A stretch of 57,832 bases of DNA from contig CAZODZ010000004.1 of the NCBI GenBank assembly GCA_964578745.1, positions 1-57,832 on the forward strand, written 5' to 3'. The notes beneath the pieces were generated by a model. It did not search any database. It was not told the DNA's origin and saw nothing but the letters and a program-made list of their open reading frames with translations. A program made the translations under genes and the position numbers. Shown here piece by piece: positions 9,415-18,692 of this stretch (position 1 is its first letter; every line of letters starts with the position of its first letter). This stretch comes from SKVJ01 sp964578745. Its GTDB lineage: Bacteria; Chloroflexota; Dehalococcoidia; GIF9; AB-539-J10.

Positions 9415-10029
9415 TTACCGACCAAACAAACGTCTGAACATGGACCGTGACAGGAAGCTGGTACGGGGGCTCATGGACGGCAGCTCGACTGGGCGGCCGG
9501 GCCCGGGACTGGCAGCTTCCACCTGCTCCGTTGGGACATCACCCCGAGCGACTCCCGTGCATTCCCTGTTCAAGGCAGCGGTGACATCACTTCCAAGCCT
9601 GGTCTTGAACATCCTGCCCGTAGAGGAGACAAAGTATGCGTACTTTACGTCGTCCGGGACGCAACCCCAGACTTCCAGTCTACCCAGTAACTGCTCGACA
9701 CGAATGGTCTTGACAACCGGCCGTTGCAACCCGAGTTCGATAGGGAAATCGGCCATTTGTGCGCGTGGAAGAAGGACCCTGTGCCCTGTGCTCAGGATGA
9801 GCCCACAGCTCACCAGCGTCACCGGCTGGCCATGGACGTTCGACGCCTCCAAGACAAGGTAGACATCTCTGCCATCGCTCTCCTCACTCATGGAAAGCGC
9901 GACACCCACGTTCACGCGTACAAGCGGGCGTTCCCAGTAACGGCGGATGAGTTCAATACCGAGGATAACCACACCGGCAGCAACACCACCCCCGAACGCA
10001 GCGAGAAAGACACCCTGGTCCAGTTCCAT
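9415..10029 (-). CDS. Membrane-anchored protein of unknown function
   Basis: A 204-residue protein not recognised by family. An N-terminal hydrophobic helix (about residues 7-28) is followed by a charged stop-transfer patch (RRYWERP), then a beta-rich region of about 110 residues that could be an immunoglobulin-like or C2-like fold, and a basic, Ser/Arg-rich tail. This predicts a single-pass protein with a cytoplasmic soluble domain. Its ATG overlaps the TGA of the Fur gene by one base, so both come from the same message and may be functionally linked. Confidence 0.6.
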   Translation of the reverse strand: MELDQGVFLAAFGGGVAAGVVILGIELIRRYWERPLVRVNVGVALSMSEESDGRDVYLVLEASNVHGQPVTLVSCGLILSTGHRVLLPRAQMADFPIELGLQRPVVKTIRVEQLLGRLEVWGCVPDDVKYAYFVSSTGRMFKTRLGSDVTAALNRECTGVARGDVPTEQVEAASPGPGRPVELPSMSPRTSFLSRSMFRRLFGR

Positions 10030-10466
10030 CAGTCGGCCCCATCCCTGCGAAGTCCCTTCGAGGCACATTCCGCGCAGAGGCCCCGCATGACCACGTGGGT
10101 GAACCCGACCCTGAAACCGGTGCGCGCCTCGACGGTAGCTTCGATCGGTCCGAACAGGTCATCATCGAGATCCACGCTCCTGCCACACTCGCTGCAGACG
10201 ACATGATGATGGTGGCCGCTCTCTGCGTGATAATAGATGAAGTGGTCATCCTGCAGGCTCCGGTAGACACAGCCGAGACTTTCGAGCAACTCCAGCGTCC
10301 GGTATATGGTCGACTTGTTGACACCTTTCACGCGCGACTGAACATACTCGATAATCTGGTCCGCGGTGAGATGCCGTCCCTCGGCTTCATGAATGACCTC
10401 GACTATCATCCGCCGCTGGGGTGTCATACGGAATCCGTTCTGCTTGAGAGTCAGCGCACAGGTCAT
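10029..10466 (-). CDS. Fur family metal-responsive transcriptional regulator
   Basis: A 145-residue Fur-superfamily repressor. The winged-helix domain contains MTPQRRMIVEVI and STIYRTLELL (recognition helix); the hinge and dimer domain contains a four-His run (HHHH) and two CxxC pairs (CSEC, CAEC) that normally hold a structural zinc. The sensed metal (iron, zinc, manganese) or peroxide cannot be fixed from sequence. The start at 10466 was chosen because the protein then begins about ten residues before the first helix, as usual in the family. It is coupled to the downstream membrane protein. Confidence 0.9.
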   Translation of the reverse strand: MTCALTLKQNGFRMTPQRRMIVEVIHEAEGRHLTADQIIEYVQSRVKGVNKSTIYRTLELLESLGCVYRSLQDDHFIYYHAESGHHHHVVCSECGRSVDLDDDLFGPIEATVEARTGFRVGFTHVVMRGLCAECASKGLRRDGAD

Positions 10467-10870
10467 ACTGCAATCAGTTGCGATTGTGACAGACCCCGAC
10501 CTCCAGGTCAATCATCCGCCGCGTCACCGATCAGCGGCAAGGGACGGTTCTAAGGGCGATGTGGAGACCAGCCTATAGCCGTGGCGCCCACCCCACTATT
10601 CGAGACTAGACAACGCTCGTTCACGTCCCAACTATCGGAATTACTCCCAGGACTAATGTCCTGCTGACGGGACACAGCGCAGGTCCGGGTAAACCCCATC
10701 CACAAATACCCCAGTACTCTCGCTACATCAGAAACGCCCACTGTAGACGGAGGACACGACCGCTCCAGTACCTCCGCCCCATGCCGCAGGTCACCCCACA
10801 TCTTTCCAGTCCAATTCTGTACTTCTGTGTCATGTGTGGACACGTTCGCCGGCACTAGGCTAATCGTGTC
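10467..10870 (+). other. Divergent promoter region between fur-like gene and subtilase
   Basis: This 404-bp region contains no gene. It should carry promoters for both flanking genes. The one clear element is a perfect palindrome at 10648-10663, listed separately. Confidence 0.5.
10648..10663. promoter_or_regulatory. Perfect palindrome, candidate operator
   Basis: CAGGAC-TAAT-GTCCTG is a perfect 6+4+6 inverted repeat located 182 bp upstream of the fur-like start and about 207 bp upstream of the subtilase start. It does not resemble a classical AT-rich Fur box. Its binding protein is unknown. Confidence 0.4.
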
Positions 10871-11920
10871 ATGCGAAGCACGGTCTCATTTGTGGTGTTG
10901 GCGGCCCTTGTTGCCGGTCTATTCATTGCACACGGCGTTGCCGGTGGTGCCAGCGTGGCGGAAGCCGCCGAGACCATCCTCGTTGAGTCGACCAACGGTG
11001 GCACTGGAACGCCCTCGACCGCCGGCACCGCATCTTCCGACACCAGAGGAACGGGCAACACAGAAGAGGTGGTGAGGCAAGCCGGCATTGCGGCAACACC
11101 GGAGCAGCGTCTCGCGGTTGCCGACCGCTGGGGCCTTGCACGTATCAACGTGTCCCCGGCGTGGGACACCGCGGGTACATTCGCGCCGGTGCTGGTAGCT
11201 GTGCTCGACACCGGGATCGATCCGGAGGCCGCATGTGCCAGTCGCGTCAGGGCAGCTATCGACTTTTCAGGCGAAGGCAGCACCGTCGACGAACACGGCC
11301 ACGGAACCCACATGATGGATACCATCGCCGCTATCGCACCAAACGCTTCCTTCCTCAATGTGAAAGTCGCCGACAGGCGTGGACGCTGCGAGACCGGCAC
11401 CGTTGCCAATGCAATCCGCTGGGCCGCTGACCGGGGCGCCGACGTGATAAATGTAAGCCTCGAGGTCGCCGCATCACCCGAACTCGAAGCCGCCGTCCGA
11501 CATGCGTGGAGCAAAGGTGCCATCGTCGTTGCCGCTGCCGGCAACAATGGATCAACCGAACCTGCCTTCCCTGCCGCCTACGAGGAGGCCATTGCGGTGG
11601 CCGCCTCAAACGAGCAGGACGGGCTCGCCGTTCTTTCCAACCACGGCGACTGGATCGACATAGCCGCACCTGGCTTCAGGATCTACGCAGAGGCCCTGGA
11701 CGGAAACTACGACGTTGAGACCGGCACCTCGCCGGCTGCCGCACACGTGTCCGGTGTTGCCGCACTGCTCTATGGCATTGCAGAGGACTCCAACGACAAC
11801 GGAATGGTGAACGACGAGGTACGCGAGGCGCTCGAAGCCTCGGCGAGACCACTCGACATTGCAGGGACCGGCAGCGGGCTCGTCGACGCCTGCGCCGCCG
11901 TGCAACTGCTGCTCGCCTGA
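10871..11920 (+). CDS. Secreted subtilisin-like serine protease (S8)
   Basis: A 349-residue exported protease. A signal peptide covers about residues 1-33 (hydrophobic 6-20, small residues around 28-33). The S8 triad is complete: Asp113 in VLDTGID, His144 in EHGHGTH, Ser287 in ETGTSPAAAH, and the oxyanion Asn lies in AAGNNG (225). The Ser motif lacks the usual Pro before His (GTSPAAAHVSG instead of GTSxAxPHVxG). The stretch between signal peptide and catalytic domain (34-100) is low-complexity and is not a recognisable inhibitor propeptide. It is probably a small extracellular or periplasmic protease. No substrate gene is adjacent. Confidence 0.88.
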   Translation: MRSTVSFVVLAALVAGLFIAHGVAGGASVAEAAETILVESTNGGTGTPSTAGTASSDTRGTGNTEEVVRQAGIAATPEQRLAVADRWGLARINVSPAWDTAGTFAPVLVAVLDTGIDPEAACASRVRAAIDFSGEGSTVDEHGHGTHMMDTIAAIAPNASFLNVKVADRRGRCETGTVANAIRWAADRGADVINVSLEVAASPELEAAVRHAWSKGAIVVAAAGNNGSTEPAFPAAYEEAIAVAASNEQDGLAVLSNHGDWIDIAAPGFRIYAEALDGNYDVETGTSPAAAHVSGVAALLYGIAEDSNDNGMVNDEVREALEASARPLDIAGTGSGLVDACAAVQLLLA

Positions 11921-12276
11921 ACCTGTTCGTTTCTCAACCCGACATTTCTCGACAACAGCTGCGCGCTCGCCACATCATGGGGCAAACCGGCAACTGTTCA
12001 CAGGGATACACTGCGCCGTCCGGCCACGTTCCAACATGCTCCACACCCTAGCGTTCCCCGTATCAGCAGCTTGCACACTCGCGCGCTTGCCGCCATCGCC
12101 AGCCCAGGCACCATCTACGTCTCAGACTGAGATGACATTGACACATCGCACCTTGCACGGCAACATGAATCATTCTCGGGAAAAGATGATTCCTGGGCGG
12201 GCCGCTGACGGCACGCAGCCTCCTCCGGATGCCGCTCCCTTGTCAGCAAGCAGCGGCAGAGGCAACATCCGTGGAT
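11921..12276 (+). other. Intergenic region, 356 bp
   Basis: This lies between the subtilase and the RND gene, both plus strand. No gene, terminator or convincing promoter was recognised. Confidence 0.4.
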
Positions 12277-14526
12277 ATGCAGGACCTTGGCCGAATGGTG
12301 TTGCGCTGGCGCTATGTGCTGCTGGTGATGATCGCTGTGGTGTCTGTGTTATCCACCCTATCGCTGACTGACCTGGAGACGCGAGATGACGAGACAACGT
12401 GGATGGACGAGGACAGCCAGGCGCGCATCGATTACGACTACTTCCGCGAGTTGTTCGGGTCCGACCGCTTCATAGTAGTCGCCTATGAGACGCCGGACGC
12501 CTTCAGTGCCGAAGAGATCGAATACCTGGACTACCTGACCAGCCGACTCGGCAGCCTTCCCCATGTCTCCGAAGCCATCAGCTTGACGACGATCAAGGAG
12601 ACACGCATGACAGGTGCCGGCAGCGCCAGCCGGACCTTCCTGAAACGCTCAGACGCCCCCTGCAGTGAGGCCGAGCGCAGCCTGCTCGAGGCGCGCATTG
12701 CCGCAAACCCACTTGTCGATGGAGCACTGGTATCCGGTGACCGGCGGATGCTTGCGATAGTACTCAAGGTGACAAGCACACTCAACGGAGAGACTTACCG
12801 GGCCATCACGAATGCGCTGGATGCCAGCCTCGACTACGAGTCGCGCCTCACCGGCAGACACTTCTATTACGGCGGCGGACCGGTGTACGACGCAAAAATC
12901 AACGCCATCATGGAACGCGACGTCAGGGTGTTCACCCCACTGGTGTTGGTGCTTTCCGGCATTGTCCTGTTCTGGCTGTTCCATAGCTGGAGAGCGGCGG
13001 CGCTCACACTGCTCGCCGTTGTACTTGCAATGCTGTGGACCTTCGGCCTGAAGGGAGCAACCGGCTCACCGGTGACGCCAGTCTCGACAACCCTAGTTGC
13101 TCTTATCGTCATAATCGGGGTTGCGAATTCAGTCCATTTCATCTCCCACTATCAGCTTGAGCTGACAAGGGCACGGTCACCGGAAGAGGCAATGGTGGAC
13201 ACGTTCTCAAGGGCCGGGACTCCCTGCCTCCTTACGTCGCTGACGACAGCCGTGGGCTTCGCATCGCTGATAGTGAGCGATATCCCCCTCATCCGGCACC
13301 TCGGTACGTACGCGGGCTTCGGCATCATGAGTGCATTCGTTCTTACGATGATATTGGTGCCTGTTGGACTAAGGAACTCGCCCGTGCGGGCAAGACAGAA
13401 AGCCGGCCCGCACGACATCTGGGCATCCACAGGAGCATTCGTAGTGCAGCATTCCCAGGTCGTCCTCCTTGCCTGGGCTGCGTTCGCACTGGTGGTGGCA
13501 CTCGGCGTATTCAAGGTTGAAGTCGAACCGTCGATGACCGGTTATCTCAAGCCGGACTCGCCGACACGCCAGGCAGCCGACGTTATCGACGAGAGGATGG
13601 CAGGTTCATCGAGCATCGAGCTGCTGCTCCAGGGACCGCCTAGTTCATTCGAAAGCGTGTCTGTTCTCCACACTATCGAGCGCCTCCAGAACTCGCTGGA
13701 GAATCGCGCACACGTGGCACAGACAATTTCGGCCGCGGACTTCGTAGTGCAGGTCAGTGGAGGACGGTTGCCCCTGTCAGATACGCAGGCTGAGAGGGCG
13801 CTCACCTGCCTGGCACGTGAAGACACCAGCAACTTCTCCGAGTACTACGTGCAGGGAGACATCGACTCAATGCGCATCTGCATCAGAACGAAGCAGATGC
13901 CCATGAGGGAACGAGAGGACATTATCCATCAGATTGAGGACTTCGCAAGGGATAACCTCCAGGGCTTCTCGTTCACAATCACCGGCGCCGAGGGGCTTGT
14001 AAGTGCCGTCACCATCGACGTGGTCAGAACCCAGATCCTGAGCGTTATCATCGCGGTGGCGGTCATACTCGGTCTCATGGTGCTGTTCTTTGGAGGCCGG
14101 GGGGCACTCGCTGCAATCATGCCAAACGTCATGCCGATCCTGATTCTCTTCGGCGTAATGGGGCTCGGAGGGTTCGAACTCAACATCGCAACGACCACCG
14201 TAGCAGCCATCTGCATTGGACTGGTGGTCGACGACACGATCCACTACTTCAGTCATTTTCGTCGACTCGTGATTGAGTCCGGTCAGCCGGAACAGGCCGC
14301 AGTAACCGCGCTCCAGGAAGTAGGCAGCGCTTTCGCCTTTACTGCACTCACCCTCTCGCTGGGCTTCTGCGTCTTCATGCTGTCAGAGTCAGCCTTCCTG
14401 GTCCAGTTCGGCATCCTTTCGGTCACAGCGCTTGTTACAGCATTCGTCGCGGACATAACGGTGGGACCTGCTATCCTGTCACGTTACTCCGTGTTCGGTC
14501 GTACCCGCCAGAGCAATAAGAGTTGA
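12277..14526 (+). CDS. RND superfamily exporter (MMPL/HpnN-type)
   Basis: About 749 residues with the two-fold repeat of single-chain RND transporters: one helix, a large extracytoplasmic loop, then five helices, twice over. Typical motifs are GVANSVHFISHY in the fourth helix of the first half and GLVVDDTIHYFSHFRR in the second, each carrying the acidic or His residues that relay protons. The family exports lipids, sterols or hopanoids, or hydrophobic drugs. No membrane-fusion or outer-membrane partner is nearby, consistent with a stand-alone lipid-type exporter. The ribosome binding site is weak; an alternative ATG lies at 12229. Confidence 0.85.
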   Translation: MQDLGRMVLRWRYVLLVMIAVVSVLSTLSLTDLETRDDETTWMDEDSQARIDYDYFRELFGSDRFIVVAYETPDAFSAEEIEYLDYLTSRLGSLPHVSEAISLTTIKETRMTGAGSASRTFLKRSDAPCSEAERSLLEARIAANPLVDGALVSGDRRMLAIVLKVTSTLNGETYRAITNALDASLDYESRLTGRHFYYGGGPVYDAKINAIMERDVRVFTPLVLVLSGIVLFWLFHSWRAAALTLLAVVLAMLWTFGLKGATGSPVTPVSTTLVALIVIIGVANSVHFISHYQLELTRARSPEEAMVDTFSRAGTPCLLTSLTTAVGFASLIVSDIPLIRHLGTYAGFGIMSAFVLTMILVPVGLRNSPVRARQKAGPHDIWASTGAFVVQHSQVVLLAWAAFALVVALGVFKVEVEPSMTGYLKPDSPTRQAADVIDERMAGSSSIELLLQGPPSSFESVSVLHTIERLQNSLENRAHVAQTISAADFVVQVSGGRLPLSDTQAERALTCLAREDTSNFSEYYVQGDIDSMRICIRTKQMPMREREDIIHQIEDFARDNLQGFSFTITGAEGLVSAVTIDVVRTQILSVIIAVAVILGLMVLFFGGRGALAAIMPNVMPILILFGVMGLGGFELNIATTTVAAICIGLVVDDTIHYFSHFRRLVIESGQPEQAAVTALQEVGSAFAFTALTLSLGFCVFMLSESAFLVQFGILSVTALVTAFVADITVGPAILSRYSVFGRTRQSNKS

Positions 14527-14535
14527 AGCCTGCCG

Positions 14536-15879
14536 CTATTCAAGGAGGCTCGCTGGCAGCGAGCCCTCGCGACGCATCGCCTGGAGGGACGACTCGATAG
14601 CCTCGAGCGTGGCTGCGACATCTTCCCCCGTATGCACACACGAGAACACATACATGCTTCCACGGAACGATGCGACGCCCCTCTGCAGCAAATGAAGACC
14701 AAGACGTTCCTTGACCGGGCCGTACTGCGCATCGACAAGTCGGCTGACGTCGTTCGATGGCGCCTCGAAGTCAGGATCGAACGACTCCATCTCAACCGGG
14801 CCGAAATAGAGATGGACGATGCTGCGACCGTAGAGCCGTGCGCGCACGCCGAGTCGCCGCAGGAGTTCGTTACCCTCGTCCCTAAAGCGACGCGCCATGG
14901 AAGTTGCTTCCCGCTGTGGCTTGCCGTCAACGTACAGCGAACACGCGGCCGCACCAGCTGCTGCCGCCAGTGGGTGCGCGTTCCACGTACCGGCATGAAT
15001 TACGCGTCTGTTCGCGGGTGCATCCGGAGCGAGTGCCTCAAAAATGTCCGCCCTCCCAACGACAGCACCCATGGGGACACCACCACCTGCACACTTGCCA
15101 ATGGTGGAAAGATCCGGCCTCACCCCCACCAGCTCCTGCCAGCCACCGGGCGCATCGCGGAAACCCGTGACCACCTCATCCAGACAGTACAGCGTCCCGT
15201 GCTTACGCGCGAATTCAGGAAGGACACGCTGAAAGTCAAGAGCAATCGGCACCTGCCCTGCCATGTGTCCGCCACCGCCTTCAGATAGCACAAGCGCGTA
15301 CTCCTCCGTTGCCAGTTCACGCTCCAGGGCAACCGGATCGTTGAACGGAATGACGGTCACTTCCTCCGCAAGACAGCCAGGGGCACCAGCATACGCCAGC
15401 CCGTCAGCCCATCCGTGGTAGTTCTCGGCAAACCGCAGGACCTTGCGTCGACCCGTATATACGCGGGCGAGGCGTATCGCCATCATGTTGGCCTCCTGAC
15501 CGGCAGCACAGAACTCAACACGCTCGGCGACGGGCATCATGCGGGCAATCAGTTCGGCCCAGCGCACCTCCAACTCATGGTTCTCTCCGTAATGCAGACC
15601 CTTGCGGACCTGCTCAGTAACCGCTTCAACAATCACAGGGTGGCCGTGTCCCAGTATGAGGGCACCGTGACCCATCACGTAATCGATATAGCCGTTACCG
15701 TCCACATCCCATTTCCTCGAGCCCTCCGCACGAATGATGTAAGGACCGAACGGCCTGTTAGCCCGTGCCACATGCGTGGCACCGGCAGCACTGAAGTACC
15801 TGACAGCCTCGTTATGAAGGCGGGCCGAGCCTGGATGTGTGTCTGTGAATCGCTTTGTCAGTTCATCAGTCCAGTCCAC
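14536..15879 (-). CDS. Class III aminotransferase, glutamate-1-semialdehyde aminomutase-like
   Basis: A 447-residue PLP enzyme of fold type I, class III. DEVVTGFR carries the Asp that binds the pyridine nitrogen, and the Schiff-base Lys lies in TIGKCAGGG. The overall layout resembles hemL, but the segment usually reading EPVAGNMG is LSEGGGGHMAG, which argues against true glutamate-1-semialdehyde aminomutase. Many such hemL-like paralogues act on other amino-ketones, and the substrate is not predicted. The GTG start follows AGGAGG. It converges with the RND gene with 9 bp between stops. Confidence 0.85.
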   Translation of the reverse strand: MDWTDELTKRFTDTHPGSARLHNEAVRYFSAAGATHVARANRPFGPYIIRAEGSRKWDVDGNGYIDYVMGHGALILGHGHPVIVEAVTEQVRKGLHYGENHELEVRWAELIARMMPVAERVEFCAAGQEANMMAIRLARVYTGRRKVLRFAENYHGWADGLAYAGAPGCLAEEVTVIPFNDPVALERELATEEYALVLSEGGGGHMAGQVPIALDFQRVLPEFARKHGTLYCLDEVVTGFRDAPGGWQELVGVRPDLSTIGKCAGGGVPMGAVVGRADIFEALAPDAPANRRVIHAGTWNAHPLAAAAGAAACSLYVDGKPQREATSMARRFRDEGNELLRRLGVRARLYGRSIVHLYFGPVEMESFDPDFEAPSNDVSRLVDAQYGPVKERLGLHLLQRGVASFRGSMYVFSCVHTGEDVAATLEAIESSLQAMRREGSLPASLLE

Positions 15880-16216
15880 CGGCTGTCCTCCTGCGGATGC
15901 AAACAATGTGCGCGTGATCGGTGAACAACGAGAGTACCACGACCCGATGCCAGTCCGCACGCGCGATCCGGACGGGCCCGTGGGACCGTCTCCACGACAA
16001 GACAAGGAGGACAACAGAGATTGTGTCGACAATCTTGTGGACAGCGGCATATTGATGTCAGCACGGGATGGCGGCCAGTTTGTGGATTAGACTGTTCACT
16101 ACCAGCAAGGCTGTATCCGGGGCAACCGTGCAGCCGGGCCATGTCCGCGCAGATATCGGATTTTGACCGGCAGCAATTGGTCAGCTATGCTGCCACATCG
16201 CAAAGGAGGGAACCCT
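15880..16216 (+). other. Divergent promoter region, 337 bp
   Basis: This separates the aminotransferase (minus) from the permease (plus). The permease promoter can be read and is listed separately; nothing else was recognised. Confidence 0.5.
16163..16191 (+). promoter_or_regulatory. Sigma70-type promoter of the permease
   Basis: TTGACC and TATGCT are separated by 17 bp. The predicted start lies about 19 bp before the GTG, leaving a leader just long enough for the AAGGAGGG ribosome binding site. Confidence 0.6.
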
Positions 16217-17248
16217 GTGGACATAGTCATGGACGTAGGGCGGCAGTTTGCACAGTACCTCGTTGAGGTACTGCCATACCTGGCGCTCGGCTTCTTCCTC
16301 AGCGGTATCATCCAGGTCTACGTGCCATCCAACTGGGTCGCAAAGCACCTTGGAGGCACTGGCCTCCGTCCGCTCATGTTCGCCACAGTGGCGGGCGCCG
16401 CGCTGCCGATATGCTGCATCGGATCCCTACCCGTAGCCATCAGCCTCCATGAGAAGGGCGCCCGCCTGGGCCCTGTCCTGGCGTTTCTCATCGCGACCCC
16501 CGCAACATCCGTCTCGGCACTGCTGGTGGCATATGGTCTTCTCGGTCTGACATTCACGGTATACATCTTCACCGCAGTAATAGTCCTCGGCCTTCTCATG
16601 GGCATCATCGGCAATCGCATTACGGTGTCCACCCCCGGCCCCGGCAAGCCAGGCGCCAGGGCCATTGATCCTGTCTGCGGGATGGAAGTCGATGCAGGCA
16701 AACCAACCGTCATCAGCACGGAATACGAAGGAACCACGTACTACTTCTGCTGCGACCTGTGCCGGCGCAAGTTCGCGAAGTCGCCTGCCGAGTACCCCGC
16801 AGTATGCACTGCCGAAGCATGCTCCTGCAGAACAGCTGGCGACAACAAGATGGCGCAGGCTCTGCGCCACGCCTTCGTCACCATGCCCCGGGATATCGGC
16901 CCCGAGATACTGCTCGGACTGGTGCTGGCCGCAGTCGTCGTCTCTGTCACAGCCATCGGCGGTTTCGTCAGAGGCTACCTCGCGGGTCTTGAAGCCTACG
17001 CCTTGGCAATACCAGTAGGTATCGTCATGTACACATGCTCTACTGCAAGCGTGCCCCTCGTCCACGCGCTCATCACGCAGGGAATGAACGCCGGGACAGG
17101 AATGGCCCTCCTCATCGTCGGGCCGGTGACAAGCTGGAGCACGATACTGGTGCTCCGGAAAGAGTTCGGGAGCAGAACGCTGGCCATATACCTCGTACTC
17201 ATAAGCCTGCTGTCACTCGCAGCAGGACTCGTCTACGACCTGCTCTGA
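16217..17248 (+). CDS. Permease (DUF318/SO_0444-like) with embedded YHS metal-binding domain
   Basis: A 343-residue permease of the type proposed to export copper, zinc or arsenic species. Two sets of about four helices flank a soluble insert. The first helix block has the family motif ALPICCIGSLPVA and the second has MYTCSTASVPLVHAL; these repeated Pro/Cys/Ser motifs form the transport core. Between them (about residues 150-190) lies a YHS domain: DPVCGMEVD and YFCCDLCRRKF, a Cys-based metal site. It is followed by a further Cys cluster (CTAEACSC). The GTG start follows AAGGAGGG. The metal is unknown; the YHS domain suggests copper or zinc delivery. Confidence 0.82.
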   Translation: MDIVMDVGRQFAQYLVEVLPYLALGFFLSGIIQVYVPSNWVAKHLGGTGLRPLMFATVAGAALPICCIGSLPVAISLHEKGARLGPVLAFLIATPATSVSALLVAYGLLGLTFTVYIFTAVIVLGLLMGIIGNRITVSTPGPGKPGARAIDPVCGMEVDAGKPTVISTEYEGTTYYFCCDLCRRKFAKSPAEYPAVCTAEACSCRTAGDNKMAQALRHAFVTMPRDIGPEILLGLVLAAVVVSVTAIGGFVRGYLAGLEAYALAIPVGIVMYTCSTASVPLVHALITQGMNAGTGMALLIVGPVTSWSTILVLRKEFGSRTLAIYLVLISLLSLAAGLVYDLL

Positions 17249-17455
17249 ACACGGACTTGGCCGGGAAAATACCCGGACCCTGCCGGCATCCGCGCTACGC
17301 CCGCATTGACAGATCAACCCTGCATTGGTATGGTCGAAGCCAGGAGGGCTCTGGTGTCGCCTCCAGTATCCCCGCTGGAGGACCCGATACCGGCACCAGA
17401 CCCGACTATTTTTCGGTTTTGCCTTCTACCCCACCCCAATTGGTACAAACAGCCG

Positions 17456-17485
17456 TTGTGACCTTCCGCGTGGCCATGGTACAGT
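17456..17485 (+). promoter_or_regulatory. Candidate promoter of the RidA gene
   Basis: TTGTGA and TACAGT are separated by 18 bp, ending 28 bp before the ATG. The match to consensus is moderate. Confidence 0.4.
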
Positions 17486-17513
17486 CATCTTCTCTTCCGC
17501 TAAGGAGGTTGGC

Positions 17514-17891
17514 ATGGCAGAACGTGAAGCACTTTCCATCCCGGGAGCGCCCCCACCTATTGCCCCATTCTCCCCAGCCATCAAGGCAGCCGGTCTTGTG
17601 TTCGTGTCAGGACAGCTGCCACTCAACACGGCGGGAACAATGCCCGAGGGCATCGCCGCACAGACACGCCAGTGCCTGGAGAACATCAAGGCGCTTGTTG
17701 AAGCGGCAGGCTCGAGCATGGACAGGGTGCTCAAGTGCACCGTATTCCTCACTAACTTTGATGACTTCAGCAAGATGAACGAGGTGTACGGCCAGTACTT
17801 CCAGGGCGCACCGCCGGCACGCGCGGCTGTCGAGGTATCGAGACTGGCACGGGGTGCCCTAGTTGAGATCGAGGCTGTCGCACTGGCCTGA
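17514..17891 (+). CDS. RidA family reactive imine deaminase
   Basis: A 125-residue protein of the RidA/YjgF/UK114 family, which hydrolyses reactive enamine and imine intermediates released by PLP enzymes. The C-terminal signature PPARAAVEV carries the catalytic Arg, and GALVEIEAVA is the trailing strand, with VFVSGQLPLN near the N terminus. The length matches the family (about 125-130). AAGGAGG lies six bases upstream of the ATG. It probably protects against 2-aminoacrylate-type damage; the aminotransferase nearby is a possible but unproven source. It converges with the next gene with 5 bp between stops. Confidence 0.92.
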   Translation: MAEREALSIPGAPPPIAPFSPAIKAAGLVFVSGQLPLNTAGTMPEGIAAQTRQCLENIKALVEAAGSSMDRVLKCTVFLTNFDDFSKMNEVYGQYFQGAPPARAAVEVSRLARGALVEIEAVALA

Positions 17892-17896
17892 CGTGT

Positions 17897-18262
17897 TCAG
17901 GCGCGATTGGTGAGCGTGCCGCCTACACCGACGCCTACGCCGATGCCGAGTGGCACCGCTACCTCTTCGAGGACTTTTGCCACCGCAGCTTTGAGCGATT
18001 TCCTCTGCTCGGACGAGACCTGATAGCGTGTCTTGACGAGGCGGGCTATGGTTGTCGCAAGGTCCATCTGGAGATCGAGACGCCCGGGAGCCCGTTCCGC
18101 CAGTTCACGCATCCTCAACCGCAACAGCGCGATCTCCTCGTCAATGCCGTCGACCTGCACCGCGCTTTCAAACTGTACCCGCTCCGCTGCAGTCAATGCA
18201 CGTGCATAGAATGCGGTATCGTCAGGGCTGCTGCTCGACTTGCGTGCTTTCCCCACGCTCAT
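17897..18262 (-). CDS. Small helical protein of unknown function
   Basis: A 121-residue protein not recognised. Residues about 25-100 are strongly helical and charged (LTAAERVQFESA, EEIALLRLRMREL), a likely coiled coil; the C terminus is a glycine-rich hydrophobic stretch (VPLGIGVGVGVGG). Its ATG overlaps the stop of the next upstream gene (ATGA), so the two form a coupled pair. A small DNA-binding or phage-derived scaffold-like role is possible but cannot be supported. Confidence 0.6.
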   Translation of the reverse strand: MSVGKARKSSSSPDDTAFYARALTAAERVQFESAVQVDGIDEEIALLRLRMRELAERAPGRLDLQMDLATTIARLVKTRYQVSSEQRKSLKAAVAKVLEEVAVPLGIGVGVGVGGTLTNRA

Positions 18263-18498
18263 TCCGGGACCACCACCTCTTCAACAACGTCGCGCACATG
18301 ACATTCATCTGAAGCCCCTTTGTAGGTCGCCTGACACGTCTGAGTGCGCAGCGATTCGGTGAGAAGGCCATACACAATTCTGTACGCAGCGAGTTGATAG
18401 TGACCATTGTAGATGAGGTCTGGCAGCGTTCGTGTGCGGCAGCAAGACTGCACCGGGTGCGCGGCATGGCCTGCTGGCATACAGTCTGCTTCTTTCAT
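18259..18498 (-). CDS. Small Cys-containing protein of unknown function
   Basis: A 79-residue protein not recognised, first gene of a coupled pair with the helical protein. It has five Cys (including a CC pair in VQSCCRTRT) and a helical segment that reads NGHYQLAAYRIVYGLL. The ATG at 18498 has no obvious ribosome binding site; TATACT lies close upstream, so transcription could begin near the start codon. The codon use and the exact coupling to a second gene argue that it is real. Confidence 0.5.
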   Translation of the reverse strand: MKEADCMPAGHAAHPVQSCCRTRTLPDLIYNGHYQLAAYRIVYGLLTESLRTQTCQATYKGASDECHVRDVVEEVVVPE

Positions 18499-18692
18499 AC
18501 TTACAGTATACATCAACCCTACAACATATGGGAACAGGCGAGCAAGTAGACAGGGCATGGCAGCCCCTGCCATTGACTGCTACGCGCGGGACCGGCATAT
18601 GATAATGCCAGTCGGGCTGGCTTAAGTGCCTACGACAGCCGGTGTAGACAATGATACTATTGAAGTAGTGTGAGGCTGGCGGGAGCTACGCA

